Below are positions 44,422-54,862 of a stretch of DNA of 64,000 bases, in pieces. Position 1 is the stretch's first letter. Every line of letters begins with the position of its first letter. The stretch spans positions 127,112,738-127,176,737 of the forward strand of contig NC_084480.1 of NCBI RefSeq assembly GCF_030035675.1, read 5' to 3'. The position numbers and the translations under genes were made by a program. The stretch is from Rhineura floridana (lineage: Eukaryota > Chordata > Lepidosauria > Squamata > Rhineuridae). A model generated the notes under the pieces. It made no database searches, was not told where the DNA came from, and was given only the letters and a program-made list of their open reading frames with translations.

Positions 44422-45539
44422 TTATGTTTGATTCAGCATATTTAAGAGTGAATTTATAGCTGATTCTCTGCACTTTTGGTCACATCACTGTTATTAGAGA
44501 CTGAATGTGGGGTTTCCCTTTCCACACTAATGGTGGATTGTGCCTGAATTGAGAAAAGTTCTGTGGCTGTAGTCATGCCCCTTATGCACCCTCATATTCC
44601 TCCAGCTACTAAACATTGGAGCTATGAGCAGGCACACAGGGAAAATACCTTATAATATCTAGTATTCTGGAATTCTCATCTTGTAGGATTATAGGAGATT
44701 AAAAGTGGTTAAATAAGAGGAACTATATGTGTAGATATTAAGTTTAATGTTGTAACCACAGTTCAGAACACAACAAATCAAAACATACACAAGAACATGA
44801 AGCCATCACATTTCTAGTAGAATTTAAACGCATTTAAACATCATACACCCCAAAATTAATAAAATAAAAATAAAGCTCTCCTCTGAACTAAGCTCACAGA
44901 GTGATAGCTCACGTCAGTCAGAGGGAAGTGGAATGCAACACAACCATGCCCACCAACCCTGCCCCCTTCACACAGAAACTGAGATGATGTTTGTGTACAT
45001 GCCACACAAATGAAAATGTTGAGGATCCATTCTGGATCTGTCACAAAAGTCAGGTCTTTTTGTGTTAGAAGAAAAAGCATTGTTTTTTTAGTACATTATG
45101 GCAGCATGCTACAAGATAAAAAAAAAAAGGCCAGCAACTATATCACTATAAATGGTGAGTGTGGAAAGGATCTTAGAGAGTAGGAGAAAAAAAGACAGGA
45201 CCACAAAATGATGTGGGAAATGTGGGAGCGTTTAAGAAGGCGTGTTCAGTGTAGGACTGGCCAAACCAGTGCACTGAGCAGGAAGAGCAAACAGTCTCTC
45301 AGGCGTTGTGGATTTTTGAGAAGATACTTACTGAGATCTTTTGCAGGTTTCAAACAAGATATTAGCAGGCACACTGGCACCTGCAGGCGCTACATTGGTG
45401 ACCCCTGGGTCACCAGGTACTGCTCCATTTCCCATCCTTAAGGAATCTGCAAACTAGATGGTTTTCCAGCCACGCCTTCTCCATGGCAGTGCTCACATCT
45501 GGTAACCATGGCATGTTTGACTGCTATTTCACTGTTGAC
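44422..45539. other. unclassified sequence
   Basis: No exon or repeat family recognised. A poly-A run occurs near 45119. Confidence 0.35.
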
Positions 45540-45800
45540 TTTTTAACAATTTAGGCTTTTTAAAAGGATTTTGGTACTGCTGAGAGGTCAGGGAGCTGTT
45601 TTTATTTTCTGCTGGGGGATCTGGTGCTTTTAATTGGATGTGTTTAATTTTAGATGTGCTGGCTTTCAGCTTGGTTTTATTGGGTTTTTAAATGTTTAAC
45701 TGTTTTCTCTCATTAGCATTATGGGTTTTGTAATGACCGTAAATGACTTTGGTGGCACCTCGATGGCAGGGAATGTGATATATAAATTTTAAAAATCAAA
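45540..45800 (+). mobile_element. old L2-like 3' UTR
   Basis: TTTAATTGGATGTGTTTAAT and GTTTAACTGTTTTCTC, then GACTTTGGTGGCACCTCGAT...ATATAAATTTTAAAAATCAAAT, follow the layout of L2 3' ends. Highly diverged. Confidence 0.4.
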
Positions 45801-46329
45801 TAATATAGAAATACTTCAACAGAAAGTTAAAAGATGTAGCTAGCAATAGTTCTGAACAGCAGATAAAGCATATGGTAGCAGAAGAGCTGCAGGAATAGAG
45901 TGGTTGCAAGGAGTGCTTTGCACTTATCTAGCTACTTCTAGCGGAGAAGACCCAGCTAAAAGTAGCATTAATCAAAATCTATCTGGGATCAGTGGCCTTA
46001 TACTTAATCAAAGTTTAGGATTTAGTTTACCAAGCATCACATCTGAGACAGCTAGAGCGCAAGTCTGAATGCTTTAAGAATCTTTTTAGCATCTCCTCTT
46101 TTCATAAGACCCATGCTCTTTCTGGAATTCATCATGATTAAAGATCTTCTCTGAGATACCTAAGAACATGAAAGAAAATAAAAGGTATTTGTCTGAGAGC
46201 AAAATCATCCTCTCTGCTAACTATGCTTTTTACATTTTGCTTATTTTACACACCAGAGAGTTTTATTCACATAATTGTGGACCTTCTGACTTCCAAAGTT
46301 CCTTCAAACTTTCACACATCTAATGTTTG
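45801..46329. other. unclassified sequence
   Basis: Nothing recognised. Confidence 0.35.
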
Positions 46330-46570
46330 CCAGGCTGCATTTTCTCCCCTTTTCATATTTTCTGGATATTTTTTTTATCCCAGTCTGTAATCTAGATTGA
46401 ATTTTAATTGTTTTAGACACTACATTGTTTTAATTGGTTTTTATATGAAATTGTTTTATATGTTTTTATAGTTCATGTTATTATTGTTAATTGCTTTGAG
46501 ATGCTTCATTGGAAGTGATTCATAAATGGAAATAAATAAATAAATAATAAATAAATAAATAAATAAATAA
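46330..46570 (+). mobile_element. L2-like 3' UTR with AAAT tail
   Basis: GTTTTAATTGGTTTTTATAT and TTTTATATGTTTTTATAGTT lead to ATTGCTTTGAGATGCTTCAT, GGAAATAAAT and about ten AAAT units. The Sauria SINE starts directly after the repeat. Confidence 0.6.
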
Positions 46571-46571
46571 A

Positions 46572-46800
46572 GAGAGCTAGTGTGGTGTAGTGGTTAGAGT
46601 GTTGGACTACAACCTGGGAGATCAGGGTTCAAATCTTCACATAGCCATGAAGCTCACTGGGTGACCTTGGGCCAGTCACTGCCTCTCAGACTCAGAGGGA
46701 GGCAATGGTAAACCCCCTCTGAATGCCGCTTACCATGAAAACCCTATTCATAGGGTCGACATAAGTCGGGATCGACTTGAAGGCAGTCCATTTCCATTTC
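46572..46800 (+). mobile_element. Sauria-type SINE, full length
   Basis: The tRNA-like head GAGCTAGTGTGGTGTAGTGG, then TTAGAGTG (A box), and GGTTCAAATC (B box) are followed by the conserved GCTCACTGGGTGACCTTGGG, CCAGTCACTGCC. The tail ATTCATAGGGTCGACATAAG, TCGGGATCGACTTGAAGGCA is that of BovB, seen in reverse at 36960-37010. It needs BovB proteins to move. Confidence 0.9.
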
Positions 46801-47529
46801 CTGCTTCCTTTGGCCACTTTTCAGAAGAGAATTCTGAGGCCTGAACTTAGTGATGACCTGGGACATTTCCCTGCCTCAAGCACCAAATGTACACCATGCA
46901 CAAAGAGAGCCCACCCTGGAATGCAGGGGAGACTGGCCCACTAGGGCAACTGGGGCACAGCCCTCCCAATGAGAATGTCAAGCAAAATCTCAAAATCTGA
47001 AAGATACACATTCTTTCCTACAAGCATTCATCCTTGAACTCAGAGAAGCTCTGCAAACTTTTCTGCCATTCTCCTGTTCTCTGGTTGAGCAGCTCTGTAC
47101 ACCACTCAGCCAATCCTAATCCAAAAGTGTAGCTATGACGAAGCAGTCTCTTCCATGACTGCCTGCTTGTCAGCCATACTAGTAAGGCTCCCACTCCATC
47201 TGTACTATCAAGCACAGCCGCTTTCGCAAATTAGGGAGGAATCAGGGGGCATCAGGAACAGCCCTGTGTGGTAGCCTTAGCCTTTATCAGAATCATGCAT
47301 TGGTTCTGAGCATTGTCAGAGCTGTTTCCTTGAAGGACCGATCTCCTATCTGGAAACCAGTGAAACACTTATTTCCTAACTGTTGTATAAGTCCTGCTGT
47401 GATAAAAACAGCAAGGTTAAAAATGGCAGCCCTACCATGTAAAAAAAAATTCAGCCATCTCTAATGGGACCAATACTTCAAAACATCTTGCTGCTCCATT
47501 CCAACACCAGTTTTCACCTTCGTCTACAC
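46801..47529. other. unclassified sequence
   Basis: No exon or repeat recognised. Confidence 0.35.
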
Positions 47530-47537
47530 CCCTAAAT

Positions 47538-47641
47538 CAGGGATGGGGAACTGCTCTGAACTTCCATCAGCTCCAGTCAACATGGCCAATGGTCAGGGAT
47601 AATGGGAGTTGGAGTCCAATGAAATAGGCTCCCTATCCCTG
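47538..47641. mobile_element. hAT-like MITE, internally shortened, with target duplication
   Basis: The ends CAGGGATGGGGAAC and GGCTCCCTATCCCTG are inverted repeats. The flanks CCCTAAAT (47530-47537) and ACTTAAAT (47642-47649) agree at 6 of 8. Shorter than the 134-140 bp copies. Confidence 0.8.
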
Positions 47642-47779
47642 ACTTAAATCCTTTCTGCCACCTGAAGTAACCTGCCTCACCTTGCTGCATGGTAGGGCCA
47701 GCCCTGCCTGAATTGGAAATATTTAGAGCCAGAGCAATGAGAGGGAAATGCTGAAGGAACAGAGCCTTCCTAGAACCTG

Positions 47780-47957
47780 AAGGGACATTAGCTCAGTAGT
47801 AGAGCATCTGCCTTGCATGCAGAAGGTCCCAGGTTCAATCCCTGGCATCTCCAGGGAGGGCTGAAAGCCTGGAAAGCCATTGCCACTCAATGTGGACAAA
47901 ACTGAACAAGATGGACCAATGGTCTGAGTCAGTATATGGCAGCTTCCTCTCTTCCTA
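47780..47957 (+). mobile_element. tRNA-derived SINE, best preserved copy
   Basis: The head AGGGACATTAGCTCAGTAGT, then AGAGCATC (A box), is followed by GCAGAAGGTCCCAGGTTCAA, TCCC (B box) and CTCCAGGGAGGGCTG. The tail modules are AAACTGAACAAGATGGACCA, GCAGCTTCCTCTCTTCCTA. An anticodon-like region (CTTGCATGC) is visible, but there is no tRNA fold at the 3' side. Confidence 0.9.
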
Positions 47958-49116
47958 ACACTGCCTCCTTCACCCTGCAGCTTTGAATGGGATTTTAGTG
48001 GATCCCGTTCTGAATCTTAGCTGATCCTTCCCAGTAGATTAGGCTCCCTGTTTTATCACTATTATCCTGACCCCACTGAAGCCAAATAGGAATTTAGCCA
48101 CAACAACTACTATGCCCAAATTAATAATAAAAAGATCTTATTCTGCAAAAAACTGTTTAGCTCATGTTCAATTTGCGTAGATTTTTTTGTTAGCCTTTAT
48201 GAAGTTGAGCTAAAATAAACATCTGACTCTGGAGTAATTATTTGCAATCATCTGTATAATGTATTAAATTCATTTTTAATTACTGCTTCCTTTTTTTAAA
48301 AAAAGGGAAATATTCAATATGTTTTGGCAGCTGTCAATGCAAAATGTCAAAACATCAACCATAAATAGGGTGGAGAATAATTCAGTCCCTACTAAGCTTT
48401 CCTGCAAAGAGAACAAATCCTGACTTGAAATTTACATTTTATTTTTCTCAATATGTCCTGTATAGCATGGAGAGGCCTTGATTATACCAGTGCATGTGAC
48501 AATAAAGTGTACTGTAGAGGCCACTTCAGAATATGTGAAGGTCTTTCATTCATATCTGCTCATTGGGGTGGTGCATTGAAAGTAAAAAGGGAGGTACTTG
48601 GACATTCTTGCTGGAAGGGAAGAGCTTTTTGAAGCAACTCGTTGTTCCATTCCTTGTTCCTGGCCTCTGAGGCCAGAGAGAGGATTCTGCACACTCCTTC
48701 AGCAACAGTTTCTGATGTGCAGGCATCTGGCAGAAACCCAGCCACATCCAAATCTACGAAGCCTTGCCTGCAAACAGACTGTTTCTTGGGAACAAGGCTC
48801 CAACCAAATGGACATGTCACAAGCATCATTGTAGGGTATTGCAATGGGTGTGTCCTGCTTGGTTTTATAAGGCCCCCTGAAGCAAGACAAGGAGTAGCTG
48901 TAGGTCAGAGGCTCTAGGAGAGCAGAAGAAACAGCAAAAACAAAAAGAGAGGTATCGTAGTGGGAGACAACAACCTACAACTCTCCTTTCTTGTGTCTGC
49001 CTAATCAAGATGTCAGGGACTAGAAAACAAAACATTATCACTCTTCAGTTTTTGACTGAAAACATCCAAAGCTGTAAACATCTCCCAAGCAGGTTTGAAT
49101 CCTAATCCCAGGAATG
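47958..49116. other. unclassified sequence
   Basis: AT-rich to about 48540. The 48540-48910 part is less AT-rich and holds a TATA-like word (TTTTATAAGG, 48863-48872). No reading frame there resembles a known protein. Confidence 0.35.
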
Positions 49117-49124
49117 GGTTAGCC

Positions 49125-49264
49125 TAGGGATGGGGAACCTGTGGCTCTCCAAACGTTGTTGGAGTACAACTCCCATCATCCCTGACCACTGGGCCATACT
49201 GGCTGGGGCTGATGGGAGCTGGAGTTCAACAATGTGTGGTGGGCCAGAGGTTTCCTCATCTCTG
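49125..49264. mobile_element. hAT-like MITE with target duplication
   Basis: The left end TAGGGATGGGGAACCTGTGG and the right end CCAGAGGTTTCCTCATCTCT, then G, are inverted. The centre is TACAACTCCCATCATCCCTG...GATGGGAGCTGGAG. The flanks GGTTAGCC (49117-49124) and GGCTAGCT (49265-49272) agree at 6 of 8. Confidence 0.85.
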
Positions 49265-49435
49265 GGCTAGCTGAAGGGGTGCAGCTGAAGTGCTAGCTAT
49301 TCCTCCTCCTTCCACCTCCTGACAGGAGAGGCAGAGAGGAGAAGAGGAGTATTATTGATTGATTGATTGATTGCATTTGTATACAGCCCCATAGCCAAAG
49401 CTCTCTTGGAGGTTTACAACAATGAAAAACATTAA

Positions 49436-49472
<37 letters not shown>

Positions 49473-50251
49473 AACACATTTTTAAAAAGCAATTTAAAAA
49501 CACATGCTAAAATGCCTGGGAGAAGAGGAAAGTCTTGACCTGGCACCAGAAAAGATAACAATGTTGGCACTAAGCGCACCTTGTCAGGGAGATCATTGCA
49601 TAATTTGGGGGCCACCACTGAGAAGGCCCTCTCCCTTGTTGCCACACTCCCAGCTTCCCTCATGTACAGAGTGTACGGGTGGGTTCATGTTGGGAGAGGC
49701 TTTCCAACAGGTATTGTGGTCCTAAGCCATGTAAGGCTTTATAAGTTAAAATCAGCACCTTGAATTGAGTTCAGAAACATACAGGCAGTCAATGCAAGTG
49801 GGCCAGAATCGGTTTTATATGTTCAAACCTTCTGATCCCTGTTACCAATCTGGCCACTGCATTTTGCACAAGCTGAAGTTTCCAAACCGTCTTCAAAGGC
49901 AGCCCCACATAGAGTGCATTGCAGTAATCTAATTTGGAGGTTACCAGAGCATGAACAAATGAACCAGGTTATCCCTGTCCAGATAGGGGTGTAGCTGGAC
50001 CACCAACTGACGTTGGTAGAAGGCACTCCGTGCCACCGAGGCTACCTGAGCCTCAAGTGACAGAGATGGTTCTAGGAGAACCCCCAAGCTATGAACCTGC
50101 TCCTTCAGGGGGAGTACAACCCCATCCAGGACACGCTGGACATCCACCATCCGGTCAGAAGAACCACCCAGTAGCAGCATCTCAGTCTTGTCTGGATTGA
50201 GCCTCAGTTTATTAGCCCTCATCCAGTCCATTGTCACAGCCAGGCACTGAT

Positions 50252-50321
50252 TCAGCACATTGACAGCCTCACCTGAAGAAGATGAAAAGGAGAAATAGAG
50301 CTGCGTGTCATCAGCATACTG
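50252..50321. repeat. 70-bp direct duplication, left copy
   Basis: Identical at 68 of 70 positions to 50779-50848. It is L2 sequence coding the YADDTQLYFSF to AVNVL stretch in reverse. It occurs once in other L2 copies, so the duplication belongs to the insertion. Confidence 0.95.
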
Positions 50322-50778
50322 GGTCATGTGGGTAAAAAATTTCAATACATTTTTAGAATTGAGTGATAGAAGGAGATGAACCATTGAATTAACATACAGC
50401 TCACATATTAATCCATATCTCAGAACAGAAAATATAAAATGTATATCCATCTCCAAGGCCACTGAAGAAGACTTACTGTCGAAATGCATTTGGGTTTGTT
50501 ACACATTTTGTATTTTCATGGGCATTGAGTTATGCATATAGGCCATTGTTTAAAAGTTGCCCTTTATGTTCATATTGACATTGTTTTGACCATATTATAT
50601 ATTTCATTTCTCATTATGTATGGGCACTGAGTTGTTTACAATTTTTTTTGGCCATTTTTGTACTATTACATGAGAACACCTATAAGGATTTTATATTGTT
50701 TGTTTATGTATATATTAAATTTTTGATATTATTTTATAATATTGCATTTATGCTTGTACCTTAACCTTTTTTTGGAGC
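50322..50778 (+). mobile_element. probable Penelope-like element fragment
   Basis: 457 bp of AT-rich DNA unlike L2, bounded by the 70-bp duplication. It carries the motif CACTGAAGAAG...GTCGAAATGCATTT at 50460-50491, which has the layout of the hammerhead ribozyme in Penelope-like elements. It has no coding capacity. The family call rests on that motif, the long duplication and the size. A different LINE end is the main alternative. Confidence 0.5.
50460..50491 (+). other. hammerhead-like ribozyme motif
   Basis: The core CTGAAGA (50462-50468), a 3-bp stem GAC/GTC (50470-50472 with 50478-50480), GAAA (50481-50484) and the palindrome ATGCAT (50484-50489) are in the order expected. ATGCAT is what ACGCGT, usual in such elements, becomes when both CpGs decay. 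The outer stem is weak here, so self-cleavage is unlikely today. Confidence 0.5.
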
Positions 50779-50848
50779 TCAGCACATTGACAGCCTCACC
50801 TGAAGAAGATGAAAAGAAGAAATAGAGCTGAGTGTCATCAGCATACTG
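50779..50848. repeat. 70-bp direct duplication, right copy
   Basis: Partner of 50252-50321. Its right side continues smoothly into upstream L2 sequence (ATGGCAACGCACTCCAAAGC). Confidence 0.95.
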
Positions 50849-51160
50849 ATGGCAACGCACTCCAAAGCTCCGGATGACGGCACCCAACGGTTTCATGTAG
50901 ATGTTGAACAGCATGGGGGACAGGGTGCTGAGCAATGTTCCCTGAGCACCACCTTCTGGAGCTGACCCGCCAAGTAGGAGTGGAACCACCACCCTGCAGT
51001 CCCTCCCACTCCCAACTCAGCCAGTCTTCCCAGAAGGATACCATAGTTGATGGTATTGAAAGCCGCTGAGAGATCAAGGAGAATCAACAGAGTCACACTC
51101 CCCCATCTCTCTCCCGACAGAGGTCATCATACAGGGCGACCAAGGCTGTTTCCAATCTGA

Positions 51161-54100
51161 GTTTCCAAACAGAGGTTTCAGTTCTTGATAATGTATAGAG
51201 GTCTTTGTGATTCCATTCCTTTGGACCATGATCTGTGGAGCAGAAAATCTGATTTTTTATTTTCTTTTTAGCAAACACTCTTTGTTCAGATGTGATAAGA
51301 AATGAGAAGGGGAGGGGGACTGTCTTCTTCTTTTGGAAGTCTGAGACCAGAAGCTACTAGAAAGGTATGTTACATTAACCAGCCTCTAGGAACTTTGGGG
51401 AAATCTGGCCTTGTTATACCTGAGCAAGGAAACCATTCATTGTGCTACTTGGGAAATGTAATTTAAAACTAAGAGCTAGAGATGGAGAGATCACTCTGCT
51501 TCAGATCTGTGTCACATGTGTTTCTCCATAAGTCTTTTCCATCCTGTTTCCACATTATTCTGTGAATTTTTTTTAACAACCCTGAATGAAAAGTTGTATT
51601 TAAGTACACTTTTAAATATTACTTTTAATGATTTCCCCCCCAAAATATGCATTTTAAGTTATACCTCAATAATGTGTTATGGCATCCAGAAAAGTGTGAT
51701 GGATAGCTAGTCTGAGGTGTGCGGATTGAGTCCATTCATACTGAAATTTGCAAAGGTTCAACTATTCAAGCTACCCATCCTGTGTTTTCTCACTCTGCAC
51801 TCTGCACCTGTCTTTTCATCACCAAGGCTTCTTTTCTATGCTATGTGGGAGTGCTGTGGTTGCTGCTGCATCTGCAATTGCTTCCATCCTGCTCATGGAA
51901 ATGTAGAAATACTTCCACCTGTGGAGATTAGGCTCTCTAGTTTGTCTCCAGGGGTCAATCATTCTCATGTTATGTACATTTGCAAGGAAACTTGATTCAT
52001 GAGAAAAGCTGTGGACGTATCAACAATCACATTAAAAGATCTGATTATCCTTAACGAAAGAGAATTTTAGAAAGAACAGAGTTAAGAAAGAATTTCTTCC
52101 TTACCTCTGTTCTTTCTTGGGATGTCAGCAATCCCATAGTCTTAGATCCGTGTAAGGGAGGGGTGGTCTTAGATTCCAGTAATGACAAGACTATGATTGT
52201 CAGATCCATAAGGATCGGCTATTGTATTATAAGGGCAATGTGGTTCTTCTCCACTGTGTTTGCTTCCTTTTCTACTTTAGGAACTCTAGAACATTGAGAT
52301 GATGTTCAAATAAGCTGACAAGGTGACTACTTCCCAAGCGACTGGCATCTCTGTCTATGTGGTACTGGAACAGGGACAGAGCCACAGGTGAGCACCAGTC
52401 ATGGAGCTTGTATAAGATAAGAAGAGGCCTTAAGTCAGGGTTGCTTTTATACAATGTAGGGCATCTAAAAATGCATCCTTGTCCAGGATCAGCAGAGCTT
52501 CTTTTGTATTCAGCATGGCTTCCTGACTTTTTCTCAGTTGGGATTTCACATATATGCTTGCCCCATAAAGTTGGGGGAAACAGTAGTGTTGCAGAGGAAA
52601 AACTGCAGATGAAGGATAAGGAACAGAGTGTTTTTTTCCAGGATTTCTAGATGCATTTGGTCACTAAAGAACTTGTTCTGAGTGTTATTTTCTTGGCTGA
52701 ATTCACAAATGCATTCTGCTCACTGCCATAGCTAAACAAAGCATTCATTTTATGCAGAGAAATTAATGCACTATCCCTCCCTAAATTTCTTCCTTGTAAA
52801 GGCTAATAAATGGTGCTCTGTGTTATATAAATTTGCTTGCAGCCTTGGGATGTTTTACAGGATCTTGGGTTGGTTTCACACAAAACATAAAACACAACAA
52901 ACCTAGCGAAAACCTTGGTAGTAAATGATTGAAGGTGGGAAATTGCCTTCAAGTCAATATTTAGAATGTTCCCATTTTTCCTTGTAAATCTGGTGTAGCT
53001 TGGTCTGTTTAAGAACTGCAAAATATATCTTTGGCCATAGCATATGATGAATGAGATGCCACATGAAAAGAGATGGAGGGGGGTGGGCAAAATCATCCAA
53101 GTCTTGCTGGACTAGAGGTTCCTTAATATTATGAAGGCATTTTTAACATGATCTCCTTAGAAATCAAATTGTCATTTTGAAAGGTATTCTGATCATGGAG
53201 CCAGAATTGATTTACCTACCATCATAGTGATGTTTTGTCAAAAATGTGGGCTGTTTGCGAAAGCTCTCTTTCTGTGAGACAAATGGGAACAGCTAGTGAG
53301 ACTGTAATAAGTGGAATGCTGATGTAGGGAATGTAACTGTATAGTGAAAGAATACTGCTGGTGCATATTAATAATAAATCAGAATAGTTAGAACTCAATT
53401 ATTCTCAGACAAAAAATGGAATGCGGGCATTCTTCAGTACACCATTCTATAAGAGCAAATAGATGTTGAACAAACCTCATAATGTATGTGCTGTGGTGTG
53501 ATTCATCATGGGCCAGCCCCAGGATGGAATGATTCATATGAAAGATATGAAAGAACATATTTGCAGCAGCCAACCCAAGTTGGTTATGTGCTGCATAAAT
53601 TAAGGCTGCCTTGAGACGCTCTCGCAGTTTTCCTAGTTAGCAGGATACAGGGTTTGCATTGAACAGGGTCTTTATTTTAGATTGGAGAAGGTTCTTTGTA
53701 AAGTCCAATGTAGACAAGTGACTTATAATGCACTATTATTATTTCTGGATTGTTGTACCACTTCATGCAGGTGTGGGTGTATATAATAATTACACCAATG
53801 CTGCTTCTAAGGGGGAAACTAGACACAGAAAACTAGGCAAGAGCTTCTCTGCTTGACTTCTAGCGTTAATGTGCAAGGAGCCTTTGATCATGCAATTTCC
53901 CCCCATTCACAAAATCTAGGCACAAGTTCACTGTTATGGGCCTAGAAACACTAGAAAGAGTCTATATTCAGATGAGCAAATGGGTTGCCATGGTTAACCA
54001 GCCAGAGCAATACCTGCTGGGTCTTAAAAAGCTCTGCCCCCCGCAGAGGTTTTGTTCATGCATTTTATCAACACATGGATGGAGCCATTTTGACTAGCCC

Positions 54101-54794
54101 CATCCTAGCTGGGATGTGCACTGACTAGCCCCACCTCCTGACATCCATGTGTACAGCACATATGTCTGCAGGGGGGAGGAGCCTTCACACATGCAGCTAT
54201 ACATGCAGTGACTTCTGTGCAGTATGGAACCCTGTGCAACTGGGGTTCCAGGTTGCATGGAATCCTTTGTGCATTCAGGTGTACAACTGAAGGCTGTCTC
54301 CTTTCAGACATTGTCTATACATAGACACCAGGGGTGTGTGGTCAAGGATGTCTGCAGGGGAGGAGGAAGGAGGCCCTTCCCCCCCTGGAATTCTAAATGT
54401 AATGGTGGGTGGGTTTCCAATGATCTGTAGTAGGAATTCATAGACCTTGCCGCCCACTGTCATGGGCCCTAAGGAGAACTCTTGGGTGAGAGGATGAAGA
54501 GTAGGGTACAGATCTTGGGGTTGGGATTGCCAGTACTGCAGAAAAGAATAAAGGAGGCACAGAGGAAAAGTCTTCAGAATTGCTAATGGAATTACTGGGA
54601 AAAACCCAGAACCTCTCCTCTTTTCTCCTGAACCATTTAGTGATGAATCTGCCCAGGCACCCAGCCCAGATTTAGCTGTGTAAAAGTTAAAACTCAATGA
54701 ATCACTGAGACAGCAACATGAAAACAGTCGGTCTGAGCTGAAGTTTGCGCTTTCCCCAAAATCAAGGAGATTAGAAAAAAGACGGCTTCAGAAG
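51161..54794. other. unclassified sequence, 3.6 kb
   Basis: No repeat family is named here. Two details: an inverted repeat AGAAAGAACAGAG...CTCTGTTCTTTCT at 52069-52118, and a good splice-site pair around 52281-52387 whose interval has stops in all three plus frames. Longer frames (for example on the minus strand at 54275-54697) show no known domain. Confidence 0.35.
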
Positions 54795-54862
54795 AAGTAG
54801 AGCTCCTACTGGGAGGAAGGGTGGGATATAAATCTACTACTAATAATAAATAAATATGCTTT
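54795..54862 (+). mobile_element. very short L2 3' end
   Basis: GAGCTCCTACTGGGAGGAAG, then GGTGGGATATAAAT and AATAATAAATAAAT, is the same tail type as at 888. Body almost absent. Confidence 0.7.

Larger units (their letters stand above)
49344..51160 (-). mobile_element. L2-clade LINE (B subfamily), split by a 457-bp insert
   Basis: From the 3' side it has an ATTG repeat tail, a 3' UTR with a CA then TA expansion (49437-49473), and the C-terminus. The RT part on the minus strand reads VARSAFYQRQLVVQL, LNPDKTEMLLLGGSSDRM and YADDTQLYFSFSSSSGEAV. After the insert come IRSFGVRCHQYADDTQLYF and [20 protein letters not shown]. It is truncated near [13 protein letters not shown]. Very close to element B. 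Confidence 0.95.

Noticed and set aside
47780-47860. tRNA gene
   Set aside because: A and B box words are present, but the sequence belongs to a SINE repeated at 13756, 25927, 30296 and 32470, and no acceptor-stem partner follows.
48560-48844. 94-residue protein on the minus strand
   Set aside because: Balanced composition but no recognisable domain, no splice context and overlapping frames on the other strand. A TATA-like word at 48863 alone is not enough to call a promoter.
50271-50310. second hammerhead motif (CTGAAGAAGATGAAAAG)
   Set aside because: It has the core-like words but is L2 coding sequence in reverse for the SSSSGE stretch, present in all L2 copies.
54275-54697. 140-residue frame on the minus strand
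   Set aside because: No domain, no codon or homology signal that I can judge. A frame of this length is expected by chance in 64 kb.
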